Below, in pieces: positions 55,784-64,000 of a DNA stretch of 64,000 nucleotides. A model generated the notes under the pieces. The model worked only from the letters and a program-made list of their open reading frames with translations. It did not search any database and had not been told where the DNA came from. The position numbers and the translations under genes were made by a program. The stretch's first letter is position 1; each line of letters starts with the position of its first letter. The DNA is from Liquidambar formosana (taxonomy: Eukaryota; Streptophyta; Magnoliopsida; Saxifragales; Altingiaceae): the NCBI GenBank assembly GCA_039720395.1, contig CM077823.1, positions 12,604,107 through 12,668,106 on the forward strand, given 5' to 3'.

Positions 55784-57310
55784 CTGGAGCGAAGATATCA
55801 CACATGCCTAGCTTGCTTAAGAAAGTATGGAAGATTCTACTTGCTACTCCTTTGGTTAAGATATCTGCTAATTGATCTCCTGTTTGAACATAAGGCATAC
55901 AAAGCACTCCAGAATTCGATTTTTCCTTCATGAAATGTTGGTCAACCTCAACGTGCTTGGTCTTGTCATGTTGCACTGGATTGTGAGCAATGTTAATTGC
56001 AGCTTTATTGTCACAATACAATCTCATAGGGTCATTACTATCAAAACCAAGCTCTTTCAACAAGGTCTTCAACCATAGAAGTTCACAGACTCCATGAGCC
56101 ATAGCTATAAACTCAGCCTCAGCACTCGATCTGGCCACAACTGTTTGTTTCTTACTACGCCAGGTCACAAGATTTCGTCCCACAAAAGTACAATAACCAA
56201 AGGTAGACCTACGATCTGTGACTGAGCCAGCCCAATTAGCATCTGTATATGACTCAACTCTCAAGTAATCATGATTAGAAAACAACAATTCCTTTTTAGG
56301 AGCAGATTTTAAATAATGAAGAATCCCATGAACAGCCTCCATATGAGACTCCCGAGGTGAATGCATAAACTGACTTACTAAGTTAACTGCATAGGTAATG
56401 TCTGGATGAGTGTGAGACAAGTAAATCAATTTACCAACTAACCTTTGATGTTTGCTTCTATCAACCAATTTGACCTCAATATCTTCCCTTAATTTGTAGT
56501 TCAACTCCACATAAGTATCGATGGGTTTGCAGCCTAGCATCCTGGTTTCTTTAAGAAGATCTAGGACATACTTTTTTTGAGAAATGAAAATACCTTTCTG
56601 GGATCTAGCTACTTCAATGCCCAAAAAATACTTTAAATTTCCCAAGTCCTTTATCTCAAATTCTCTAGCAAAACATTTCTTCAATCTCTGTATCCCTTTA
56701 TCCCTGTTAGCATAATATTATCAACATATACAATAAGATCTGTTACCTTCCCTTGAGAAGAGTGCTTGATGAACAAGGTATGATCACCCTGACTTTGTTT
56801 AAAGTCAAATTTTAGCATAGCTCGAGTAAATCTCTCAAACCATGCTCGAGGAGATTGCTTTAACCCATATAAAGCATTCTTCAATTTGCATATCTTCCCT
56901 TTAGTTGTAGAACATTCAAAACCTTGAGGAACATCCATGTACACTTCCTCCTCTAGATCTCTATGAAGGAAAGAATTTTTTAACATCAAACTGATGAAGA
57001 GTCTATAAAAAATTGGTAGCTGAGGAAAGTAAAACTTGGATAGAGTTCATTTTAGCAACAGGAGCAAATATCTCTTGGTTGTCAATACCATAGGTTTGTC
57101 TGAAACCTTTCATCACCAATCTAGCCTTATGTCCTTCAACAGAACCATCAGCTTTATGTTTCACTGTGAACACCCACTTACATCCAACTGTCTTCTTCTC
57201 CACAGGTAACTCAACTAAATCCCAGGTTTTATTATTCTGAAGAGCTTCCTTCCATTTTGGATCACCAAGTGCATCTTGTAAATTTTTAGGAATAGACATA
57301 GAAGACATTT
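55779..57310 (-). pseudogene. Ty1/copia reverse transcriptase and RNase H (copia-2)
   Basis: On the minus strand: DPKWKEALQNNKTWDLVELP, GCKWVFTVKHKADGSVEGHKARLV, KMNSIQVLLSSATN, then after a frame change LEEEVYMDVPQGFE, ALYGLKQSPRAWFERF and YVDNIML. The last open part (56684-55779) covers DLGNLKYFLGIEVARS, PDITYAVNLVSQFMHSPRESH and the RNase H (SYTDANWAGSVTDRRSTFGYC, SSAEAEFIAMAHG, YCDNKAAINIAHNP, KHVEVDQHFMKE). It stops 5 bp before the polypurine tract. Breaks are one stop near 57003 and two compensating shifts. The catalytic YVDD motif reads YVDN, a lost catalytic Asp. Confidence 0.85.
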
Positions 57311-57316
57311 TGTAAT

Positions 57317-57366
57317 CACACACACACACACACACACACACAGTCACACACACACACACACACACA
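57317..57366. repeat. (CA)n microsatellite
   Basis: Two CA runs separated by gt at the truncated 5' side of copia-2. They create the Cys/Val-rich start of the overlapping open frame. Confidence 0.92.
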
Positions 57367-57479
57367 TATGTGATGTACTATGCTTAGTATTTCACATAAT
57401 TTAAAATATAATTGCAAACCAATGGCCTTTGGTCTGGTGGCACTCTATATTTAAATGTTGCAAAGATCTATTTCAGTGT

Positions 57480-57750
57480 TACATAACATTTAAATGTGAA
57501 ATTTGCAAAAATTTCTATTATTTATTTAGCGCGGTATATTTTTTATACCCCACAAGCCCACACAACACATACCTGTATTATATATATTTAAATTGCAATA
57601 TTTTGATTCTAAATTGTTTATTAGACTATAAATCAGTGTTTCCCAATGTTTTAATGAAAATATCCATGTTTAACTAATAATATCCGTCATATCTCTAAAT
57701 CGATATCGATATTTTCGATATATCCATTGATACCGATATATAAGTCCTTG
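57480..57750 (-). mobile_element. ATATCG-palindrome element, copy C (truncated)
   Basis: On the minus strand it starts caaggacttatatatcgg at 57750 and follows copies A and B closely through gatatcgatttagagatat, ttagttaaaca, aaacattgggaaacactga and aatacaggtatgtgttgtg. It loses similarity near 57480, and no second terminus is present. It abuts the gypsy RNase H frame at 57751. Confidence 0.75.
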
Positions 57751-60700
57751 TCTTACCCTCCAACAATTTGATTTCTCTTTGAGACATAAGTCCGGTGTTC
57801 TTAATAAAGTAGCTGATGGGTTGAGTAGAAGAGCTAATCTCTCGCTTGAGATGTGATATATGGTGGCTGGTTTTGATGAATTCAAGGTGTATTATGATCA
57901 GGACCCTTATTTTTGGAAAATTTTCCACAATTTACAAGTGGACACTAAGCTGCCAAAACTGAATTTTTGCTAAAAGAAGGATTTGTCTTCAAAGGATTGA
58001 GGTTGTGTGTGCCTCAATGCTCTCTTTGAGAGAAGTTACTTGTTGAACAACATAATTTGGGTCATTTTGGTGAGAAAAAGACTCTAGAATTGCTTCAACA
58101 AGACTACTTTTGGCCGGGAATGATTAGGGATGTTATTAGGCATGTTCAAAGGTGCCATGTTTATCAAAAGAATTAGGGGACAGCTACCAATGCAGGGCTG
58201 TATTTGCCACTTCCTGTACCAACCAGCCCTTAGAAATGCATTAGTATGGATTTTGTGCTTAGTCTTCCACCTACTCAACGGAAGAATGATTTGAATATCG
58301 TGGTTGTTGATCGTTTTTCAAAAATGGCACACTTCATTCCATGTCGGAAGACCATGGATGCCTAATGTTGCATCTCTTTTCTTCAAATATATCTACAAGT
58401 TGCATGGGATACCTACTTCTGTTGTGTCCGATTAGGATGCTAAGTTTCTTGCTCATTTTTGGAGAACTTTGTGGCGACTTGTGGGAACCGAATTGAGCTT
58501 TAGTACTTCATTTCACCCTCAAACCGATGGAAAAACCAAAGTTGTGAATTGAAGTCTTGGAAATTTGTTGAGATGTTTGGTTGGTGAAAATCCCAAGGGA
58601 TGGGAAAAAATTCTTCCATTGGCTGAGTTTGCTTATAGTTCTTCTCGTAACCGGACTATCAATTCTTCTCCTTTAGAAGTGGTTATGGTTCCAAACCCTC
58701 TAGTATTCTTGATTTGACTCCTCTGCCACTTTCAAAGAAAACAAGTGTGAAGGCTGAACATATGGCAGCTTATATGAACGAACTTCACGCCCAAGTGCAA
58801 GCAAAAATTGTGGAATCCAATGCCCATTATAAGTTGACTGCTGATGTGCATAAAAGGGAGCTTCTTTTCAAAGAAGGAGACCTTGTATGGGTGGTTTCAA
58901 GCAAAGAAAGGCAATCAGCTGGGTCTTATTTATTTATTTATTTTTGATCAAGTAATGTATGTATTGGGTTAAAAAGAAGGGGCCAAAACCCTCGTACATG
59001 AGGCATATACAGGAGAAGAAAACCACCAAGGCTCATCAAACAAAAAGAGCCACGAAAAAAGGGATACCCCCAAACAACTACTACAAGCTAAGAGAGTAAA
59101 CAAAAAGAGTAAAAGAGGAATTACATCCTCTAGTATAACTACAAAACCACCAATACAAGGATTTAACCAAAAGAGATTTGAGCTCCAACGTGGATGACTC
59201 AACCCCTTCAAAGGTTCTCAAGTTACGTTCTTTCCAAATACACCAAAAAAGAGCATGGAAACCATCCTCCAAACAACTTTAGAATCTTTGCGGCCCCTTT
59301 TAACCCACCAACTCACAAGCAAGTCATGAGTAGTGGATAGTAGAACCCACTTGACCCCAAAAAGATGGAAAATGAGAACCCATAAGCTTCTAGCCGTCTC
59401 ACAATGGATGAAAAGATGATCCACGGTTTCCTCCACCTCTTTGCGCATAATACATCTATTCAGCATCTCCCACTTCATTCTAATAAAAAAGTCAATAGTA
59501 AGACACTTCTTGTGAGATACCAACCAAGAGAAGAATGCAACTTTAGAGGGCACTGAAGGGATCCAAATGCTCTTTGCCTGAGGGAACACAACCGAGTTAG
59601 AACCCAAACAAGAATAATAAGATTTCACCGAGAGTAAACCTTTTGGGTCATTGTGCCACAACAAAGTATCATTCTCTTGTAAAGAAATCTTACTTTCATA
59701 TAAATCATGATAAAAAATCATAACGGACTCCCAACTCCCAATCATTGAAGTTTCTACAAAAAGTGATGTTCCAATGAATTCCATCCTTTCCACTATCAAT
59801 TTAATCCATGATCCAAGCTTCTTTGTTGTTAGCTATTGAAAACAAAATGGGGAATTTGTCCAAGAGAGAAGCATTCCCATACCACACATCTTTCCAAAAT
59901 TTAATTCTATTACCACCACCTACCTTAAAACTTATTTCTTTCAAGAAGGTATCAAAGTCAAGCATTATAGCTTTCCACAAGCCCATACCATGAGATCTTC
60001 TACTCTCCTTCGACCACCAACCCCCTTCTTTCATACCATATTTCCACACTACAACATCTCTCCACAAACCATGAACACCCCTACCAAATCTCTAATTCCA
60101 TTTCCCAAGTAGAGCTTTGTTCATGTCCATAATGGATTTAATACCCAACCCTCCTTGTTCTTTTGGTAAGCAAACCGTGTTCCAATTAACAAGATGAAAT
60201 TTGAATTCCCCATTAATGCCATTCTATAGGAAGTCTCTTTGGAGCTCTTTTCAATCCTTAAGGCCACCGACTTAGGTATTTTGAGGATGGATAAAAAGTA
60301 TATAGGAATACTAGCAAGAGAGCTATGAATCAAAGTAAGTTTACCTCCCTTTGAAAGGTAACCTTTTTTCCACCCACTAAGCCTTCTCTCAATCTTTTCA
60401 AGAACCAGATCCCAAACTTAAACTTCCTTGAAATGGCTCCAAGTGGAAGACCAAGATAAGAGATTGGTAACTTCCCAACTTTACAATTCAAATTAGCGGC
60501 AAGCTCCTCAATATTGTTGATAGTGCCAATTGGAATGATCTCACTCTTCCCAAGGTTAACTTTTAAGCCCAAGGCCGCTTCAATGAAAGAAGAACCACTC
60601 TAAGATGTCTTAATTGCTCATCATTAGCCCCACAAAAAAACAAGGCATCATCCGCAAAATGCAAATGTGAAATACTCCCTTCCTCTCCACCCCCACCATT

Positions 60701-60890
60701 CACCCTAAAACCTTCCAATAAAAGCTGAATGTTAGAAAAGTGGGTCTTTGCAAGATTTTACGCGAGATCAATCACAATGCCTACCAATTTGAGTTGCTGC
60801 CTCATTTTAACGTCTCTAATGTGTTTAATGTGAAGCATTTGAGGCCCTATTTTGCAGTTGAAACTTGAAGACAAGTTTCTTTAAGATGGG
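57751..60890 (+). pseudogene. Ty3/gypsy pol: end of RNase H, integrase
   Basis: Starts in the RNase H C-terminus (FSLRHKSG then [17 protein letters not shown], 57775-57855). The integrase zinc finger (EQHNLGHFGEKKTLELLQQDYFWPGM, RCHVYQ, 58040-58165) and core ([31 protein letters not shown]) follow. The C-terminal part is VKAEHMAAYMNELHAQVQAK, HKRELLFKEGDLVWV (58740-58900). At SAGSY an L1 intervenes (58925-60722). The protein resumes LNVRKVGLCKILREINHNAYQFELL, FNVKHLRPYFAVET and stops at about 60866. No gag, protease or complete RT is present; copy C of the ATATCG element marks the 5' break. Numerous stops. Confidence 0.82.
58925..60722 (-). mobile_element. L1-C: 5'-truncated LINE in the gypsy integrase
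   Basis: The 3' tail on the minus strand is an (AAAT)n-like run (58925-58945). The 5' end lies in the reverse transcriptase just before HFADDALFF. Order: FADD (60650), LKVNLGKSEIIPIG, GLPLGA, SRRSHGMGLWKAIMLDF, FWKDVWYG, zf-RVT CIMRKEVEETVDHLFIHC (59450; second Cys changed to Arg), WKERNLRTFEGVESS. It is the same subfamily as L1-B (colinear motifs, shared 3' leader words such as accctcgtac). The gypsy frame continues on both sides; only agctg is shared by the two junctions, so no clear duplication. Confidence 0.85.
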
Positions 60891-60936
60891 GAGTCATGAT
60901 ATGCTCATTTGGACTGTCAGAATTTAAGAGGGGCGC

Positions 60937-60937
<1 letters not shown>

Positions 60938-60966
<29 letters not shown>
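60938..60966. repeat. G29 homopolymer
   Basis: An unbroken run of 29 G in the gypsy LTR just after aagaggggcgca. It is exceptional for plant DNA and a possible sequencing or assembly length error. Confidence 0.9.
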
Positions 60967-60969
<3 letters not shown>

Positions 60970-61057
60970 TGTCTTTATTTTCCAGCAGCTGTTTACGTTT
61001 CCTTGAGTTTACATGTAATTATAGAATTAGCTAAGGGTCATTTACAAGCTTTATGCT

Positions 61058-61065
61058 TATAAATA
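61058..61065 (+). promoter_or_regulatory. TATA box of the gypsy LTR
   Basis: tataaata followed by gggatcag. The ATATCG element inserted at 61094, about 30 bp downstream, i.e. at the expected transcription start. Confidence 0.55.
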
Positions 61066-61093
61066 GGGATCAGTCCAGTAGAGTAGTTTTTCC

Positions 61094-62001
61094 CAAGGAC
61101 TTAAATATCAATATCGATGGTTATATCGAGGGTCCTAAAATGTGGATATATAGGATATATCGATATCGATTTAGAGATATGGTGGATATTATTAGTTAAA
61201 CACGAATATTTTTACTGAAACTTTGGGAAACACTCATTTAGACTCTAATACATAATTTAGAATCAAAAGATTGCAATTTAAATGTGTATAATACAAGTAT
61301 GTGTTGTGTATTGTATAAAAGGTGTGACGCGGTGAGAAAATAAATACTAGAAATTTATGCAAATTCAACATTTAAATGTCACATGAAATTAAAACCTGTA
61401 AATATATATCATTTATACAATAATAAATCAATACATCAATAAATTAATTATATACACTTATATTAGTACCACATGAAACTTAGAGAAGCTGCCAAACTAG
61501 CCTTGAGTAATACTAATAATTTCAAATGTGCATGAATTAATGTCAATACTAACAAATTAATAATACTATAAAGTAATTCATGGTCTACACTAATAAATTA
61601 ATAATACTATAGAGTAATAGCCTAATAGGTAATAGTTGTAAAGGTGCTAAACGAGTAAAGGAGCTAGGTAAAGGGGGAAAGGGGGTTGGGTTCTTGTGAA
61701 CTTGGGAGAAGTTGCCAAAATAGCCTTGAAAATTACTAGAAGAGGACATTAGGTGCGGGAAAAAAGGGGACAGCAGTCACCACATTCAAATTTTAATCAA
61801 TTAGTTGCATGGGTCGATATACCTTGATATATTGTCGATATTTCGACGAGCACATGGAAAAATGTCGATATTGTCGATATTGTCGATATATCGATGATAC
61901 GTTGATATATCCAACGATATATTGTCAAAATAATACCGATGCATGATATATCGCTGTTTGTTGATATGGCAATATATCGATGATATTGACGATTTTTAAG
62001 A
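61094..62001. mobile_element. ATATCG-palindrome element, copy B
   Basis: 908 bp, flanked by gtttttcc (61086-61093) and ctttttcc (62002-62009), 7 of 8 matching. It starts caaggacttaaatatcaat and on the other strand gtcttaaaaatcgtcaat-like. The first 300 bp align with copy A almost throughout (gatatggtggatattatta, aaatgtgtataatacaagta, gtgtgacgcggtgagaaaat). The right 200 bp is an ATATCG array. The middles of copies A and B differ. Confidence 0.78.
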
Positions 62002-62209
62002 CTTTTTCCCGAGAATATACATTCACAAAAGCAGTTGTAAGAGCTTAGGCTCAATTTCTCTCCAATAATCAATGAACCCTTTGAGTTTCCTTCCATTTCT
62101 CTCTGCTTCTCTCATTTTCTAGCATTTTCTTAGCTATATTGCTTGAGTTTCTGGTGCAATTCTATCATTTTCTTTCTCTCTTCTCCCTTTTTGCTCTCTT
62201 CATTCATAC

Positions 62210-62690
62210 ACAAAAATCAACTAGGATTAGACATATTTAGGCTGATTATTACTTCACCAAAAAAATATGAGAATGAACAAGCAAAGTCACTCCATATGTG
62301 GATTTCGTAAAATGGGGGTCACTTTTCTAAACTTTGGTAAAATGTTTGTTTCATCATACAATTAACAAACAGGGCGTGGATACTATTATTCTCAAACGTG
62401 AGGAGTAAGTATCAAATTTTTGATTAGTTATCACTATATGGTAACAGCAGTGTTGTAAAGTTTCTTTCTATTAGTAAATGATAGAAGGAAAGTTAGGTAC
62501 CCTAGTTTTTTAGCCCTCATTTTGTTTTCTCCCATTCCATCTACTCTTCTCCTTCCTTCCCTTTGAATTGAAGAACACCTATCCGGAAGTTTTTGTCAAC
62601 CCACATCAATGATAAATTCCGGTTTTGTAGAGAACAAGAAATAAATTACTGAAAGTGAGTGTAAACAAACTCATCATCCCCCACCCTAAG
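62210..62690. other. Spacer or LTR of copia-3
   Basis: No gene. Probably part of the 3' LTR of the copia remnant to the right, whose polypurine region lies near 62955. Confidence 0.4.
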
Positions 62691-62691
62691 A

Positions 62692-62956
62692 AGGATCAAT
62701 TTATATTAGGTTGTGATGTGTATATTTACAATATTGCCCATGAATGCAATGATATGAAACACATAGCTATATACTAGTAATTTACATCACCATCTCTTAT
62801 CCATTGATTCATACACCCCTTCAAAGGATCAATTTATATTAGGTTTTTTTATGTGTATATTTACAATATTTCCCATGAATACAGTGATATGATACACTGC
62901 TATATACTAGTAATTTACATCACTCTCTTATTCATTGAGTCATACGCCCCTTCAAA
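62692..62956. repeat. 133-bp tandem duplication at an LTR boundary
   Basis: Units 62692-62824 and 62825-62956 both begin aggatcaatttatattaggt and end ccccttcaa, with about 10% differences. On the minus strand each unit starts ttgaaggggcg/ttgaaggggtg then tatgaatca or tatgactca, i.e. a polypurine tract plus LTR start. Confidence 0.88.
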
Positions 62957-64000
62957 CAGATGTGGTGATAACATCAGTTTGTCAATTAGAAAATAACGAC
63001 AAGAATGCGTTATAGACTTAGTAAAGATATATTCAATTTGATATTGAACATTTCTATGAGGAAGTTAGATAGTTCCAGCAAGAAATTGATCTCTAAATAA
63101 ATGACAATCAAATTGATATGTTTAATTCGTTCATGGAACACTGGATTGGAGGCAATACAAATATCACTCAAGTTATCAGCATAAAGTGGTGTCAGAGTAG
63201 AGAAGGATATACCAAGGGGAAAAAAAAAAAAATACCAAGATCAGGAAATAAATCCCTCAACCATATAATCTGATGCAATTTGAGGACATAGCTCGATATT
63301 CTACCTTTATATAAGATTTGGAAACAGGTTTCTGCTTCATTTTTTCTATGAGATGAGAGATTCATCAAGAAAGACGCACCAACTTGTATTTGACTGCTGA
63401 ATGTCATAACATCCAACTCAATCAACATCAGCATAAGATCAAAGCTGCATGGAAGAAGTGGAGGAAAATAATAATCCTATAGAGATTAGTCCTAGGAGAT
63501 ACGAATAATATGATGACTAGCAGTAAGATGTAAGTGTTTGAGGGAGGAAATAAAGTGGCTCACAACCTGAACAACAAAAAAGGGTATTAGGAAGTGTGAT
63601 AATCAGATAAATGAGACTACCTACTGACTCCCTATGTAGAGAAGGATCTGGTGGAGCACTCCATCATTACAAATTTCACATTTTGTTGACCTACTTATCA
63701 TTGGTCAATTGAGCCAATTTGACAAATCCATGGTATATTTCTGTTGATTCACAAAATATTTATAAGATGAACGATGGACCTCCAATCCAATAAAATTAGT
63801 CAATGGTTCAAGCTCTTTCATTTTGAAGGAATGAGACAAAATATACTTAAGATCCAGGAAACAATCTTGGCATTATCCATCTTCCATTGTTGAGCACCCT
63901 TGACATCAGTTGCCGCTGGTTTAACTTTAGATCCATCATCCATCTATGTAACCCCTGAGTCCTTTACCCTTAACAAAGAACTTAAAATGGAAGTGCCATA
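62957..64000 (-). pseudogene. Internally deleted Ty1/copia element (copia-3)
   Basis: On the minus strand from the window edge: FKFFVKGKGLRGYIDG, KPAATDVKGAQQWKMDNAKIVSWIL (gag N-terminus, 63995-63855). It passes directly into SHSFKMKELEPLTNFIGLEVHRSSYKYFVNQQKYTMDL (reverse transcriptase C-terminus, 63840-63730), VVSHFISSLKHLHLTASHHII, then RNase H remains (about 63470-63190, DLFPDLG at the end). All of the protease, integrase and RT palm are missing. It continues past the window. Confidence 0.78.

Larger units (their letters stand above)
60893..62200 (+). mobile_element. Gypsy 3' LTR, interrupted by ATATCG copy B
   Basis: A purine-rich tract aagatggggag (60882-60892) is followed by non-coding sequence with a TATA box and leader, the expected order for a 3' LTR. 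The start is taken just after this tract. It is split by copy B (61094-62001). The right limit is not fixed; sequence of LTR character (tctctctgcttctctcattt) runs to about 62200. Confidence 0.55.

Noticed and set aside
57300..57365. Cys/Val-rich N-terminus of the copia-2 protein
   Set aside because: It is translation of the (CA)n microsatellite; the copia similarity begins after it.
39051..64000. PIP5K catalytic exons in the remaining window
   Set aside because: I looked for the conserved kinase segments on the + strand and saw none; all coding-like pieces there belong to transposons.

Overview
This window reads as nuclear DNA of a eudicot, probably woody, plant. Two host genes with GT-AG introns and long AT-rich non-coding stretches sit in a dense bed of plant transposable elements: L1 LINEs (some with a plant-type RNase H tail), Ty1/copia and Ty3/gypsy remains, hAT, MULE-like and PIF/Harbinger DNA elements, MITEs and tRNA-derived SINEs. 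The species cannot be fixed from the sequence alone. Both host genes are on the + strand: an apparently intact six-exon ALKBH9-type m6A RNA demethylase (coding 5904-10599), and two internal coding exons of a PIP5K9-type phosphatidylinositol-4-phosphate 5-kinase (33026-34111 and 38883-39050) whose start and catalytic exons were not found here.

Layout: 1-822 is the tail of an LTR. 823-5750 holds a pair of related MITEs with 9-bp duplications, a MULE-like element carrying an array of 33-bp mini-hairpins, and a tRNA-derived SINE. 5755-10599 is ALKBH9. 11080-11560 is a LINE RNase H relic. 12408-18369 is a MULE-like element interrupted by an L1 with an 18-bp perfect target duplication. 19120-23796 is a nearly complete PIF/Harbinger element with convergent ORF1 and transposase. 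23800-24437 is a plausible promoter and leader exon. 25690-30690 holds fragments of copia, a palindrome-rich element and an L1. 33026-39050 is the PIP5K9 segment, its intron holding a Tourist-like MITE and a 5'-truncated L1 with a 15-bp duplication.

From about 39.6 to 50.8 kb lies a hAT transposase gene on the minus strand, split by a full-length L1 (41118-47630) and a solo LTR (49109-50724). From 51.1 kb to the end lie three copies of a short element built from GATATC/ATATCG palindromes, a copia gag split by a precise solo LTR (53233-53963), a second copia on the other strand with a recognisable polypurine tract and 221-bp LTR, a gypsy pol interrupted by a 5'-truncated L1, and an internally deleted copia running off the window.

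I found no operon-like, defence or biosynthetic system. What stands out is the well-resolved nesting, where many insertions can be bounded to the base by target-site duplications, together with several small repeat architectures (33-bp hairpin array, ATATCG arrays, 87-bp duplicated unit in an L1 leader, 133-bp duplication over an LTR boundary).
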